Assembly (NCBI RefSeq): GCF_002929535.1
Contig: NZ_PJJO01000057.1
Location: 1 to 64,000 of the forward strand
DNA length: 64,000 nucleotides
From: Cryobacterium sp. Y11
Lineage (GTDB): Bacteria > Actinomycetota > Actinomycetes > Actinomycetales > Microbacteriaceae
Direction of reading: 5' to 3'
Part shown: piece after piece, positions 7,970 to 17,943 of the stretch
Numbering within the stretch: the first letter of the stretch is position 1
Layout of the letters: every line of letters begins with the position of its first letter
The notes under the pieces: model-generated
Databases searched by the model: none
Seen by the model: the letters and a program-made list of their open reading frames with translations, nothing else
What the model was told of the DNA's origin: nothing
Translations under genes and position numbers: made by a program

Positions 7970-8650
7970 ATGACCGCACGCATTTTGGTTATCGATGACG
8001 ATACCGCCCTGTCCGAAATGATCGGTATTGTTTTGCACGGGGAGGGTTTTACCCCGGGCTTCTGCGCTGACGGATCGCTTGCCCTCGAGGCTTTTCGAAC
8101 CGAGAAGCCGGACCTGATCCTGCTCGACCTCATGCTCCCCGGCCTCGACGGCATCGAGGTCTGCCGCCTGATCCGGGCCGAGTCCGGCGTGCCCATCATT
8201 ATGCTCACCGCTCGCTCCGACACCACAGACGTGGTCAAGGGCTTGGAGTCCGGCGCCGACGACTACATGGTCAAGCCGTTTAACCCCAAGGAGCTCGTTG
8301 CCCGCATCCGCACCCGGCTGCGTCCGCCAGCGGTTAATGGTGCGCTGAGCCTGCGCATCGGTGACCTGGTCGTGAATGCCGTCGGTCACGAGGTCAGCCG
8401 CGGCCAGACCGCAATCAACCTCACGCCGCTCGAATTCGATCTGCTCCTGGCCCTCGCCGCCAAACCCCAGCAGGTGTTCACCCGTGAAATGCTGCTGGAG
8501 CAGGTCTGGGGTTACCACTACAAGGCAGACACCCGATTGGTCAACGTGCACGTGCAACGGTTGCGCGCCAAGGTGGAGCACGACCCAGACAACCCGAAAA
8601 TCGTCATGACGGTGCGCGGCGTCGGCTACCGCGCCGGTACTGTCAGCTAG
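7970..8650 (+). CDS. mtrA: Response regulator MtrA
   Basis: Encodes 226 residues from the ATG at 7970, preceded by GAGAGA. A receiver domain has D9/D10, the phospho-acceptor D53 ('LLDLMLPGLDG'), T80 and K102. It is followed by an OmpR-type winged helix ('LTPLEFDLLLALAAKPQQVF', 'RVNVHVQRLRAKVE'-like end). In actinobacteria MtrA, phosphorylated by MtrB, controls cell-wall remodelling, replication and division genes and osmotic responses. It is followed by mtrB and lpqB in the conserved order. Length and motifs match the M. tuberculosis protein, which is essential there. Confidence 0.96.
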   Translation: MTARILVIDDDTALSEMIGIVLHGEGFTPGFCADGSLALEAFRTEKPDLILLDLMLPGLDGIEVCRLIRAESGVPIIMLTARSDTTDVVKGLESGADDYMVKPFNPKELVARIRTRLRPPAVNGALSLRIGDLVVNAVGHEVSRGQTAINLTPLEFDLLLALAAKPQQVFTREMLLEQVWGYHYKADTRLVNVHVQRLRAKVEHDPDNPKIVMTVRGVGYRAGTVS

Positions 8651-8691
8651 CCAACGATGAACGCCACCCTGCAGAAACGGTTCGGCTGCTC

Positions 8692-10332
8692 GTGCCGCAG
8701 CTAACGTATTGGAGCCGGCCGCGCAATTGGCCCAGGCTGGTGCGCGCATCCTGGCGTTCCTCGCTGCAATTTCGTACCGTCACAATTTCGGCTGCCCTCT
8801 CCGGAGTGGCCATTCTGGTGGTAGGCGTGTACATGTCGGTCAGTATCGGCAACGACCTGTTCCAGTCCCGGCTCAGCCAGGTGCTGCTCGACTCGAATCG
8901 AGCCACGAGCGCAGCCCAAAGCCTGTTCGACTCCTCCGACGCGATCGATCGGGTGCAGGTGCAGAACCTGCTCAGTTCGGCCCGCACCTCCATTTCGGCG
9001 ACCTCGTCGAGTCGGCTGATTGCCGTGCTCCGGGTGCCCGGTCAGGATCCGTCGACCGTCGCGCCGCTTGACTCGTCGACGTTCGGCCAATCGACCGGCG
9101 TCATCGGCACCGACCTGCGCTCCCAGGTGCAGGGCAACAACGGGGAACAGTTCTGGCAATCGGTCAGCCTGATCGGCGACGCTGCTGCGACCATCCCGGG
9201 AATCGTGGTCGGGTCGCAGATCACCGTTCCGGTGGCTGGCAGCTACGAGCTGTACATTGCGTACAGCCTGCAAGATGCCGAGGCAACGCTGTTGTTCGTG
9301 CAGCAGACCCTCGGCGTTGCCGGCGTCGCCCTGGTGCTGCTGATCGGCGCGGTGTCCTGGATCGTCGTGCGTTTCGTCGTGACGCCGCTGCGGGTCGCGG
9401 CCGAGACCAGTCAGAAGCTCGCCTCCGGAGACCTCGCTGTGCGCATTCCGGAGAAGGGCGAAGATGTGATCGCCACGCTGGCTCGCTCCTTCAACGGCAT
9501 GGCCGACAGCCTGCAGAGCCAGATTCGTGAGCTCGCTGACCTGTCAGAGGTGCAACAACGCTTCGTGTCGGATGTCTCGCACGAGCTGCGCACGCCGCTC
9601 ACGACCATCCGTTTGGCCGGAGATGTGCTCTACGACCAGCGGGCGAGTTTTCCCCCGGCGACCGGACGAACGGCCGAACTGCTCCATACTCAGGTGGAAC
9701 GGTTCGAACTGCTACTGAGCGACCTGCTTGAAATTAGCCGCTACGACGCCGGGTCGGTGCAGCTTGAGAGCGAACCGACCAACCTGGTCTACCTCGCCGA
9801 AGATGCCATCGACAGCCTGCGCTCGCTGGCCGAGACCAAGGGGAGTGACCTGCGTCTGGTCGCCCCCGGCGGGTATCTCAACGCCGACGTCGACCCGCGG
9901 CGCATTCGACGGGTGCTGCAGAACCTCATCGGCAATGCCATCGAGCACGGGGAGGGACAGCCCGTCGTGGTCTCGGTCGACAGCGACGTCCAGGCGGTCG
10001 CGATCGCCGTGCGCGACTTTGGGCTCGGCATGAGCCAGGCCGAGGTTGCGCACGTGTTTGACCGGTTCTGGCGGGCCGATCCGTCCCGCCAGCGCACGAT
10101 TGGCGGTACCGGTTTGGGCCTGGCCATTGCCCGCGAAGATGCCAGCGTGCACAACGGATGGCTGCAAGTCTGGTCCAGTCCCGGCGCGGGTTCCTGCTTT
10201 CGACTGACCCTGCCGCGCACGAAGGGGGCCGTTTTAGAATCGTCGCCCCTTCCGCTACCGCCGCACGACGTCACGGCGGCGCGGGGCGAGACCGGGCACG
10301 TTCCTGAACGAGGAGGGGGAGAGCATGTTTAG
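8692..10332 (+). CDS. mtrB: Sensor histidine kinase MtrB
   Basis: Encodes 546 residues from a GTG at 8692. Membrane segments lie at about 29-50 and 205-229 and flank an extracytoplasmic sensor region. A HAMP domain follows, then the H box 'FVSDVSHELRTPL' with H297. The ATPase part contains the N box 'LQNLIGNAIEHG', 'DFGLGMS' and 'GGTGLGLAIA'. MtrB is the membrane kinase of MtrA and is recruited to septa in mycobacteria. The ATG at 8657 is out of frame, so GTG is the best start. The last 8 bases overlap lpqB. Confidence 0.95.
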   Translation: MPQLTYWSRPRNWPRLVRASWRSSLQFRTVTISAALSGVAILVVGVYMSVSIGNDLFQSRLSQVLLDSNRATSAAQSLFDSSDAIDRVQVQNLLSSARTSISATSSSRLIAVLRVPGQDPSTVAPLDSSTFGQSTGVIGTDLRSQVQGNNGEQFWQSVSLIGDAAATIPGIVVGSQITVPVAGSYELYIAYSLQDAEATLLFVQQTLGVAGVALVLLIGAVSWIVVRFVVTPLRVAAETSQKLASGDLAVRIPEKGEDVIATLARSFNGMADSLQSQIRELADLSEVQQRFVSDVSHELRTPLTTIRLAGDVLYDQRASFPPATGRTAELLHTQVERFELLLSDLLEISRYDAGSVQLESEPTNLVYLAEDAIDSLRSLAETKGSDLRLVAPGGYLNADVDPRRIRRVLQNLIGNAIEHGEGQPVVVSVDSDVQAVAIAVRDFGLGMSQAEVAHVFDRFWRADPSRQRTIGGTGLGLAIAREDASVHNGWLQVWSSPGAGSCFRLTLPRTKGAVLESSPLPLPPHDVTAARGETGHVPERGGGEHV

Positions 10333-12016
10333 CCGACCAGTCCGACGTGTTCCCGCCTTGGTGCTCGCCGTAGCCCTGGCCGTCGGGCTCGTTGGCTGCA
10401 CCGGCATTCCCCGCGACGGCATCGTCTATGCCGGCAACGAGGTCGCCCCCGACGACAACCCGGCCCCGGTCTTTCTGCCCTCGCGGCCGCAGAAGGACGC
10501 GTCGATGGAGTCCATTCTGCTCGGGTTCATCGACGCCTCCTCCAGCCCCGAAAATAATTATCAAATCGCCCGGGAATTCCTCACCCCGGAATTCGCCTCG
10601 GCCTGGGATCCGAGCATCGGGGTGACCGTCGACGACGGAACGGGGCGCACCCTGAACGAACTCGACGCCAGCACGACACTCGTCGCGGTGACGCCGATCG
10701 CCGAGGTAAGCGTGACCGGGGAATATCGCGAAGTCGACGCTACCCCGCTGCCACTCCGCTACGAGTTCACGCAGATCGGCGGTCAGTGGCGCATCAGCGT
10801 CGCCCCGAACGGTACCGTCATTGATGAGAACACGTTCAATGACGTGTTCAGCGCCCAACCGGTGTACTTCTACGATCCCGGCTTTCGGTTCCTCGTGCCG
10901 GATTTGCGCTGGTTCCCGCGCGGCGCATCCGCCCCGACCAAACTGGTCAACGCCGTGCTGAATGGCCCCAGCGCCTGGCTGGCTGGCGCGGTTGTCACCG
11001 CGTTTCCCGAAGGTTCCACGCTCACCGCGGATGCCGTGCAGGTGGTCGGGCGCGAAGCCATGGTCGATCTGAACAGCGAGGCACTGAGCGCAGATCGGCA
11101 AACCCTGCAGCGCATGAAGGTGCAACTGGCGGCGAGCCTGCCCACCGGTCTCTCGGTCGAGATCACGATCGACCAGAACTCGCAAACCATCGACGAGCTC
11201 AGCTCGGCGGGGCCCATCGTCAACCCTCGCGTCGACGCCAGGGCGCTTGTGCTGCGCGGTGAGGAGTTCGGTTTTCTCGCCGCAACCGGAGAGACCATCA
11301 CCCCCATCGACGGTCTGTCTGACACCATCGTCGGTTTGGCGCCGACGGCGGTGACGCTCTCATCGGGTCAAGGAACGGCCGCGGTGCTCGCCGCCGGCGG
11401 CGTGTACGTCGTTCGAACCGGAGACGACCCACAACTGCTCGACTCCCGTTCGGGCCTGCTGGCGCCGTCGATCGACAACGACCGGTTCGTCTGGTCGGTT
11501 CCGGCCAACGACCCGAGCGCGCTCCTGGTGTACGACCCTGCGGGGGAGGCGACCGCGTTGCAGACTCCCTGGCCGGAGGCCACATCGATCACCGCGTTGA
11601 AAATCTCTCGGGACGGCGCCCGGCTGATCGCCCTGCTCGGCACCGGTTCCCAAACCCGGTTCGTCGTCGCATCCATTATGCGCACCGGATCGGTACCGAC
11701 CGGCATCGGCGCACCGGTGCTGCTCGCCTCGGACGGCGGAGTTGGCCTCGACGCGACCTGGGTCGATGAATTGACCGTCGCCTCGCTCAGCACCCTGACG
11801 AGCGGCACTGAACGCATTGTCGCGCAGCAGATCGGCGGTGTGAGCGGGGCCCTCGAATCGCCGGCGAGCAGCGAGTTCATCGTCGGCAGCAACTCGGTGC
11901 GAGACTTGCGTGCGCTCTCGAGCACCGGAAGTCTCGAGGTGCAGCGCGGCGTTGGCTGGCAGGCCCGGATCGACGACGTGACGCTGCTGGCCACCCAGCA
12001 GGGCATCGGCGGCTGA
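10325..12016 (+). CDS. lpqB: Lipoprotein LpqB
   Basis: Encodes 563 residues. The signal peptide ends in a lipobox (LVGC, Cys about residue 25), so the mature protein is lipid-anchored outside the cell membrane. A GerMN domain lies in the N-terminal half and a beta-propeller-like domain in the C-terminal half. LpqB binds the extracellular part of MtrB and modulates MtrA phosphorylation in mycobacteria. The gene overlaps mtrB by 8 bases and is preceded by the ribosome site GAGGAGGGGGAG, within the end of mtrB. Confidence 0.94.
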   Translation: MFSRPVRRVPALVLAVALAVGLVGCTGIPRDGIVYAGNEVAPDDNPAPVFLPSRPQKDASMESILLGFIDASSSPENNYQIAREFLTPEFASAWDPSIGVTVDDGTGRTLNELDASTTLVAVTPIAEVSVTGEYREVDATPLPLRYEFTQIGGQWRISVAPNGTVIDENTFNDVFSAQPVYFYDPGFRFLVPDLRWFPRGASAPTKLVNAVLNGPSAWLAGAVVTAFPEGSTLTADAVQVVGREAMVDLNSEALSADRQTLQRMKVQLAASLPTGLSVEITIDQNSQTIDELSSAGPIVNPRVDARALVLRGEEFGFLAATGETITPIDGLSDTIVGLAPTAVTLSSGQGTAAVLAAGGVYVVRTGDDPQLLDSRSGLLAPSIDNDRFVWSVPANDPSALLVYDPAGEATALQTPWPEATSITALKISRDGARLIALLGTGSQTRFVVASIMRTGSVPTGIGAPVLLASDGGVGLDATWVDELTVASLSTLTSGTERIVAQQIGGVSGALESPASSEFIVGSNSVRDLRALSSTGSLEVQRGVGWQARIDDVTLLATQQGIGG

Positions 12017-12151
12017 TCCTCCGCCCGGGCTGCAGCAGCCGGCGTGGTCCGCGCCAGCGCGGCGTCTCCTCCACAGGCAGTACCGCGCCCGGTTCTGCAC
12101 ACATGGGTGCCCCGGCAGCCGGCGCGTGCGCCACCGGGCCACACTGCTCCC

Positions 12152-12874
12152 ATGACCCGGCGGCTGCGCGATCAACTCACCCGGGCGAGCCTCGATGCCT
12201 GGGCGGTAGCGCTGCCAACCGAGTGCAGCGGATGCGGCCGCGCCGACCGTGCGCTCTGCGCCGCCTGCCGTCGCGCCCTGCAGCCCGACGTGCACCCGGT
12301 CACTCGTGACGACGTTCTGATCTGGTCGGCCCTGACCTATGAGGGGGTCGCACGCCAGGTCATCGCGGCCTACAAAGACGGCGGGCGAACGGATGCCGCT
12401 GCCGCACTCGCGATGCCCCTGCGCGCAGCCATCGTGGCCGCGCTCGCCGCGGTGCCGAGCAGCGCGGTACCGAGCAGTATGCGGCCCGACAGTGCCGCGT
12501 CACGTGTTCCCCGGCTGATCGACCCCGGGGTGTACCTGGTCACCGTTCCGTCGTCACGCAGTGCCTGGCGTCTCCGCGGCTACCACCCCGTTGACACCCT
12601 GCTCCATCGCGCGGGCCTCCGAGCGACCCCGTTGCTGGCTCAACGCGGCGACACCGTCGATCAGGTGGGCCTCGGCCGTGCCGCGCGAGCCGCGAACAAG
12701 AGCCGAAGTCTTCTCGCGCGGCATCCGCTCGACGGGTTTGCGGTGATTCTCGTCGACGACATCGTGACGACGGGGGCGACGCTGCTCGAGGCGCGCCGCG
12801 CCGTGTTCGCGGCCGGCGGTACCGTCGTAGGGCTGGCTACACTGGCCGAAACACGCCGCCTGCTGCCTCGGTAA
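12152..12874 (+). CDS. ComF family phosphoribosyltransferase-like protein
   Basis: Encodes 240 residues from the ATG at 12152; the open frame extends upstream but that part is low-quality Pro/Ala sequence without a ribosome site. The N-terminus has a zinc-binding motif 'CSGCGRADRALCAACRRAL', and the C-terminus has the PRPP-binding loop 'VILVDDIVTTGATLLEA'. ComF proteins help DNA uptake in competent bacteria; in actinobacteria the gene is conserved between lpqB and hpf with no proven role. No other competence gene is in the window. Confidence 0.88.
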   Translation: MTRRLRDQLTRASLDAWAVALPTECSGCGRADRALCAACRRALQPDVHPVTRDDVLIWSALTYEGVARQVIAAYKDGGRTDAAAALAMPLRAAIVAALAAVPSSAVPSSMRPDSAASRVPRLIDPGVYLVTVPSSRSAWRLRGYHPVDTLLHRAGLRATPLLAQRGDTVDQVGLGRAARAANKSRSLLARHPLDGFAVILVDDIVTTGATLLEARRAVFAAGGTVVGLATLAETRRLLPR

Positions 12875-12996
12875 ATGCGCACTCGGCAAACTCATCAACA
12901 AATACTGTGACATATCCGATCGCCCCGGCTACGGTTGAAACAAAGGCGCGTAATGATCGCCCGGTTTGAGGGTGGTCCGCCAAACTGGAGGTCGTC

Positions 12997-13701
12997 ATGG
13001 AAACAAACATCGTCGGACGCAACCTTGGGATCACCGATCGCTTCCGGGATTACGCGACGGAGAAGGCCGAGAAAATAGCCCTCCTCGCCGACAAGATCGT
13101 CGCTCTCGAGATCAAGGTCAGCCGTCACCACGAGAAGAACGGCGCAGCCGCCGGCAATGACCGGGTCGAACTCACCCTGATCGGCAAGGGCCCACTGGTG
13201 CGGGCCGAAGCAGACGGATCCGACAAATACGCCGCCTTCGACGTGGCGCTGGGTCGCCTGCTCGAACGCGTTCGTCGGGCCAAGGACCGCAAGAAGGTGC
13301 ACCGCGGTGGTGCCCACCGCCCGACCTCGCTGCACGAGGCAGCCTCGGTCGGCTTCAGCGTCATCGACATCGTTCCGGCCAACCCGGAAACGCTCGAACG
13401 GGTGCGCACCGGCGCGATTCCGATCGTGCAAGCGGATGCCCCGGCTGCCGTCGAAGAAGACGAGTACTGCCCCGTTGTCATCCGTCGCAAGGTTTTCGCC
13501 GCCGCGCCCATGTCCGTCGACGATGCGCTCTACTTCATGGAACTCGTCGGCCACGACTTCTATCTGTTTCAGGACATCGAAACCAACCGTCCCAGCGTGG
13601 TGTACCGCCGCAAGGGCTGGGACTACGGAGTCATCGAGCTCGACGGTTCGTCCAGTGAGTTGCGGGAGGCTGTGCCCGTTGCCAGCGAGCGTGGCAACTG
13701 A
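12997..13701 (+). CDS. hpf: Long-form ribosome hibernation promoting factor
   Basis: Encodes 234 residues with the ribosome site GGAGG upstream (12981-12992 region). An N-terminal S30AE/RaiA domain (about 1-105, 'METNIVGRNLGITDRFRDYA') is joined by a linker to the C-terminal dimerisation domain ('VIRRKVFAAAPMSVDDALYF ... VVYRRKGWDYGVIEL'). Long HPF binds the 30S subunit and pairs ribosomes into inactive 100S dimers in stationary phase. A strong hairpin separates the gene from secA. The order comF-hpf-secA is conserved in actinobacteria. Confidence 0.95.
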   Translation: METNIVGRNLGITDRFRDYATEKAEKIALLADKIVALEIKVSRHHEKNGAAAGNDRVELTLIGKGPLVRAEADGSDKYAAFDVALGRLLERVRRAKDRKKVHRGGAHRPTSLHEAASVGFSVIDIVPANPETLERVRTGAIPIVQADAPAAVEEDEYCPVVIRRKVFAAAPMSVDDALYFMELVGHDFYLFQDIETNRPSVVYRRKGWDYGVIELDGSSSELREAVPVASERGN

Positions 13702-13763
13702 CCAACTAGCATTGCCTTAGTTGCCGACCAGGTCGGCGCTCTGGCAGCCGCCAGACGATAAGC

Positions 13764-13807
13764 GCACGCATGCGCGGGAACAGTCCACCGCTCCCGCGCA
13801 TGCGTGC
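13764..13807 (+). terminator. Hairpin between hpf and secA
   Basis: Perfect 16-bp stem GCACGCATGCGCGGGA / TCCCGCGCATGCGTGC with a 12-base loop, followed by ACCGTTTG. It probably ends hpf transcription; the T run is short. Confidence 0.7.
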
Positions 13808-13832
13808 ACCGTTTGACTAGTGGAGTACATTC

Positions 13833-16640
13833 GTGGCGTCAATTCTTGAAAAGGTTCTTCGTGTTGGCGAGGGTCGCGTTCTGCGCCGCCTGGAAAACTA
13901 TGCGAAAGCCATCAACGCGCTGGAAGAAGATTTCCACGAGCTCACCGACGAGGAGCTGAAGAACGAGACCGTCACCCTTCGGGAGCGGTACTCCAACGGC
14001 GAATCACTCGACGACCTGCTGCCAGAGGCATTCGCCGCCGTGCGCGAGGCGAGCACCCGCACCCTGGGGCTGCGTCACTTCGACGTGCAACTCATGGGTG
14101 GAGCTGCCCTTCATCTCGGCAACATCGCCGAGATGAAGACCGGTGAAGGTAAGACGCTGGTCGCCACCACCGCTGCTTACCTCAACGCGATCAGCAGCCG
14201 CGGCGTGCACGTCATCACGGTCAACGACTACCTGGCGAGCTACCAGAGTGAACTCATGGGTCGCGTTTTTCGCGCGCTGGGAATGACGACTGGATGCATC
14301 GTATCCGGCCAGACTCCGGCTCAACGCCGCGAAATGTATGCCGCTGACATTACCTACGGCACCAACAACGAATTCGGTTTCGACTACCTGCGCGACAATA
14401 TGGCGTGGCAGGCCAGTGACATGGTGCAGCGCGGGCACTATTTCGCCATCGTCGACGAAGTCGACTCGATCCTCATCGACGAGGCTCGCACCCCGCTGAT
14501 CATTTCCGGGCCGGCTTCCGGCGAAGCGAACCGCTGGTTCAACGAGTTCGCCAGCCTGGCCAAGCGCCTGGTGCCCGATGAAGACTTCGAGGTCGACGAG
14601 AAGAAGCGCACCATCGGTGTGCTCGAGCCTGGCATCGAAAAGGTCGAGGACTACCTCGGGATCGACAACCTCTACGAGTCGGCCAACACCCCGCTGATCT
14701 CCTTTTTGAATAACGCCATCAAGGCGAACGCCCTGTTCAAGAAAGACAAGGACTACGTCGTTATGAACGGCGAGGTGCTCATCGTCGACGAGCACACCGG
14801 CCGTATTCTGATGGGCCGCCGCTACAACGAGGGAATCCACCAGGCCATCGAAGCCAAGGAGGGTGTCGCAGTCAAGGCCGAGAACCAGACCCTGGCCACC
14901 GTCACCCTGCAGAACTACTTCCGCCTGTACTCGAAGATCTCCGGTATGACCGGAACGGCCGAGACCGAAGCTGCCGAGTTCATGAGCACCTACAAGCTCG
15001 GCGTTGTGGCCATTCCCACCAATAAGCCGATGAAACGTCTCGATCAGTCCGACCTGATCTACAAGAACGAAGAGTCTAAGTTTCGTCAGGTCGTTGAAGA
15101 CATCGCCCTGCGCCACGAGGCTGGGCAGCCGGTTCTGGTTGGTACGACGAGCGTTGAAAAGAGTGAATACCTCTCCCGGATGCTGGCCAAGAAGGGTGTG
15201 CGGCATGAGGTGCTGAACGCGAAGAACCACGCGCGCGAAGCCGCGATCGTGGCGCAGGCCGGCCGACTCGGTTCGGTCACGGTGGCCACCAACATGGCCG
15301 GTCGTGGTACCGACGTTATGCTCGGCGGTAATGCTGAATTTCTCGCCGTCGCCGAGATGAATGCCAAGGGCCTCAGCCCGGTCGAGACCCCCGACGAATA
15401 TGAGCTCGCCTGGGACGACGTGTTCAGCACCGTCAAGGCGGGTGTAGCCGAAGAGGCAGACAAAGTCATCGCCGCCGGTGGACTCTACGTGCTCGGTACC
15501 GAACGCCATGAGTCACGCCGCATCGACAACCAGCTACGCGGACGTAGCGGGCGCCAGGGCGACCCGGGCGAAAGCCGCTTCTACCTCTCTCTCACCGACG
15601 ACCTGATGCGCCTGTTCAACGCCGGCGCCGCTGAGGCTCTGATGGGTCGCCAGGGTGTGCCAGACGATATGGCTATCGAATCTAAGGTCGTCAGTCGCGC
15701 CATCCGCAGTGCCCAGTCGCAGGTCGAAGGTCGCAACGCCGAGATCCGCAAGAACGTGCTCAAGTATGACGACGTGCTCAACCGCCAGCGCGAAGCCATC
15801 TATGGCGACCGCCGCCACATTCTTGAGGGCGACGACTTGCACGAGCGCACCCAGACGTTCCTCACCAACGTCATTGACGAGGTACTCGACGTGCACGCCG
15901 GCCAGGGCAACGGCGACGACTGGGACTTCGACGCCATGTGGACCGAGCTGAAGACCCTCTACCCGGTTGGTCTGACCATCGACGAGGTTGTCGCCGAAGC
16001 CGGCGATAAGGGCAAAATCAACCGCGACTTCATGCGCCGCGAAATTCTCTCCGACGCCAAACTCGCCTACTCGCGCCGGGAAGATTCCCTCGGATCCCCG
16101 GCCATGCGCGAGCTCGAACGCCGCGTGGTGCTCTCGGTCATCGACCGCCGCTGGCGCGATCACCTCTACGAGATGGACTACCTGAAAGACGGCATTGGCC
16201 TGCGCGCCATGGCGCAGCGCGATCCGCTGGTCGAATACCAGCGTGAGGGTTTCGCGATGTTTCAGCAGATGATGGGGCAAATTCGCGAGGAGACCGTCGG
16301 ATTCTTGTTCAACCTTGAGGTCGAGGTGACGGCGGGTGCCGGAGCGGTAACCGGACCGGTCGTCGCTGCCAAGGGGCTCACACCGGGCGACGCCGCGGAG
16401 GAGAAGCTCAGCTATACCGCACCGAGCGACTCGGGCGGGGTTGAGGTACGCAACGAGCGCGGCCAGATTCAGCAAGCCGCCACCGACCGGGCCCGTCGTA
16501 CCGCCACGGCCGCCACGGCGAGCGAGGAGCCGGCCGCGCCAGCCGGACCGCCCCAGCGTGGAGCCTTCGGTCAGAAAACCGAGGGGGCAGCTCCGGTGAA
16601 CCGGGCCGAGCGACGCTCGCAGGGTAAGAAGACGACGTAG
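13833..16640 (+). CDS. secA: Protein translocase ATPase SecA
   Basis: Encodes 935 residues from a GTG at 13833 with GGAG 7 bases upstream. Walker A 'MKTGEGKT' is at 101-108, and the DEAD-like '[21 protein letters not shown]' follows near residue 210. Helicase domain 2 holds '[15 protein letters not shown]', and the scaffold domain reads '[20 protein letters not shown]'. SecA drives preproteins through SecYEG. The C-terminal tail is Ala/Pro-rich and ends in Lys/Arg residues without the Cys-rich SecB/lipid-binding motif, which is usual for actinobacterial SecA1. It is the housekeeping SecA in gene order and length. Confidence 0.97.
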   Translation: MASILEKVLRVGEGRVLRRLENYAKAINALEEDFHELTDEELKNETVTLRERYSNGESLDDLLPEAFAAVREASTRTLGLRHFDVQLMGGAALHLGNIAEMKTGEGKTLVATTAAYLNAISSRGVHVITVNDYLASYQSELMGRVFRALGMTTGCIVSGQTPAQRREMYAADITYGTNNEFGFDYLRDNMAWQASDMVQRGHYFAIVDEVDSILIDEARTPLIISGPASGEANRWFNEFASLAKRLVPDEDFEVDEKKRTIGVLEPGIEKVEDYLGIDNLYESANTPLISFLNNAIKANALFKKDKDYVVMNGEVLIVDEHTGRILMGRRYNEGIHQAIEAKEGVAVKAENQTLATVTLQNYFRLYSKISGMTGTAETEAAEFMSTYKLGVVAIPTNKPMKRLDQSDLIYKNEESKFRQVVEDIALRHEAGQPVLVGTTSVEKSEYLSRMLAKKGVRHEVLNAKNHAREAAIVAQAGRLGSVTVATNMAGRGTDVMLGGNAEFLAVAEMNAKGLSPVETPDEYELAWDDVFSTVKAGVAEEADKVIAAGGLYVLGTERHESRRIDNQLRGRSGRQGDPGESRFYLSLTDDLMRLFNAGAAEALMGRQGVPDDMAIESKVVSRAIRSAQSQVEGRNAEIRKNVLKYDDVLNRQREAIYGDRRHILEGDDLHERTQTFLTNVIDEVLDVHAGQGNGDDWDFDAMWTELKTLYPVGLTIDEVVAEAGDKGKINRDFMRREILSDAKLAYSRREDSLGSPAMRELERRVVLSVIDRRWRDHLYEMDYLKDGIGLRAMAQRDPLVEYQREGFAMFQQMMGQIREETVGFLFNLEVEVTAGAGAVTGPVVAAKGLTPGDAAEEKLSYTAPSDSGGVEVRNERGQIQQAATDRARRTATAATASEEPAAPAGPPQRGAFGQKTEGAAPVNRAERRSQGKKTT

Positions 16641-16650
16641 CCGGCGGAGG

Positions 16651-17091
16651 TCAGAGCACGGCGACGACGGTGGCGCGCCACCGATTGCCCCGGTCTTCGA
16701 GCTTCAGTGACACGACGTGTGGTCTTCGGTTGTCGTAGACCACGACAACGGCGTTGACCGTGCCATCGTCGCTGGGCCATTGGTTGACTCGATTAACGGT
16801 GAGCATCGGGCGTGCAGCGACCACCCCGGTGATGGCGCGGGCTCGTGCTGCGATCGAGGCCCGCTGGCTCAGGTGGGCATAAACCTCGTCGGTCACCCAG
16901 CGAGCGAGTTGCTCCAGGTCCCTGGCCCCAGCGATGACCTCGAGGGACCGAAGCGCCAGGGCGCGCAGCATCGGTTCCGTATCAGGCAGAGCCCGGTTGA
17001 GGCCGGGCTCCAGGCCGAGGCCTTCGCCGTCGTGGTTGTGCTCCGGCTCGCGGGCTTGCGCAGACTGGTGGCCAGTCATCGGTGGCGTCAT
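16651..17091 (-). CDS. Rv3235 family protein
   Basis: Encodes 146 residues; the ATG at 17089-17091 is chosen because GGAGGAG lies just upstream on this strand. The N-terminal ~35 residues are polar and disordered. The core has 'RALALRSLEVIAGARDLEQL' and the ending 'RPHVVSLKLEDRGNRWRATV', matching the actinobacterial Rv3235 family of unknown function. It is convergent with secA (10 bases between stops), a position conserved in the phylum. No catalytic motif is visible. Confidence 0.75.
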   Translation of the reverse strand: MTPPMTGHQSAQAREPEHNHDGEGLGLEPGLNRALPDTEPMLRALALRSLEVIAGARDLEQLARWVTDEVYAHLSQRASIAARARAITGVVAARPMLTVNRVNQWPSDDGTVNAVVVVYDNRRPHVVSLKLEDRGNRWRATVVAVL

Positions 17092-17216
17092 TGCTCCTCC
17101 TGATTCAGGCTGCAGCATTCACGCTGCGGTGGCGGAAACCTAAGCAGCTTGGTTCCGGCGCTGTCGAGGGCTTAAAGAGCCTGTGCATAACCCGAGCGGG
17201 AATGTTCAGCTTCGGC

Positions 17217-17222
17217 TACCGT
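17217..17222 (+). promoter_or_regulatory. -10 box (TACCGT) for the gene at 17229
   Basis: TACCGT lies 6 nt before a GTG start, the spacing of a leaderless actinobacterial mRNA. It decides the start at 17229 rather than the upstream in-frame ATG at 17202. Confidence 0.5.
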
Positions 17223-17228
17223 CGACGT

Positions 17229-17828
17229 GTGCGCTGGGATGACCTATTTAATGACCTGGAAGGCCAGCTCGAACGCGAGCTGAACGCCGAGACAACTGAC
17301 CTGCGCCTGCACGAGGAACGCCAGCGCTTGGAAAAGCTGTCGCTGCGCACTCGACTGAGTAACGTCGTGCGCTCGGTTGGCCTGAGCGGCGCCGTTCGGC
17401 TGCGCATCGTTCTCGTGTCGGGGGACACCGTTGTGCTCCGGCCGACCGCCCTCGGCCGGGACTGGCTCGCCGCCGAGCTGGTCGATGCCGAGACCGTACG
17501 TGCGAAGTGTGTGATCCCGTTGTCGGCCATTGCCGGCGTGCTCTTGAATGACGAGCAGACCATGGCTTCACTCGCCGTGGAATCGGACGGGGCCGGACGG
17601 CAGGTCGAACGAGTGGGGTTTCCGTTCGTGTTGCGCGATCTCTGTCGGCGGCGGCGCAGCGTAGAAATCGACACGCGCGGTGGGGTGTTGGCCGGAACCA
17701 TTGACCGGGTGGCGCGTGACCATCTTGATCTGGCGGTGCATCCGCTGGGCACCCTCAGGCGTGCCACCGAGATCGCCCATTACCGACTCGTGCCGTTCTG
17801 GCAGATCCATGTCGTCCGGCTGAGATAA
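17229..17828 (+). CDS. Conserved hypothetical protein, leaderless start
   Basis: Encodes about 199 residues beginning (V/M)RWDDLFNDLEGQLEREL. The N-terminal 45 residues are strongly charged and predicted helical. The rest is rich in beta-like hydrophobic stretches such as 'VRLRIVLVSGDTVVLRPTAL' and 'HLDLAVHPLG', reminiscent of small RNA/DNA-binding beta barrels, but I recognise no named domain. No membrane segment or signal peptide is present. It stands alone on the plus strand between the Rv3235-like gene and the SAF/CpaE-like pair. An in-frame ATG at 17202 would add 9 residues. Confidence 0.7.
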   Translation: MRWDDLFNDLEGQLERELNAETTDLRLHEERQRLEKLSLRTRLSNVVRSVGLSGAVRLRIVLVSGDTVVLRPTALGRDWLAAELVDAETVRAKCVIPLSAIAGVLLNDEQTMASLAVESDGAGRQVERVGFPFVLRDLCRRRRSVEIDTRGGVLAGTIDRVARDHLDLAVHPLGTLRRATEIAHYRLVPFWQIHVVRLR

Positions 17829-17943
17829 TCGGCGCCGCCGGTGGCTGTCGGCGGGCGTCTGTCAAGGCTGTGGATAACTTCTGCACGGTTTGTCGAACTG
17901 GGCCACGATAGAGCGAATCGCTTTCGAGCAGAAGAGGTAACCG

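Noticed and set aside
12044-12151. N-terminal extension of the ComF-like protein
   Set aside because: Pro/Ala-rich frame with a GTG but no ribosome site; the ATG at 12152 gives the normal family length and N-terminus.
14004-15509. 501-codon minus-strand frame
   Set aside because: Antisense shadow of secA, produced by high GC and codon bias.
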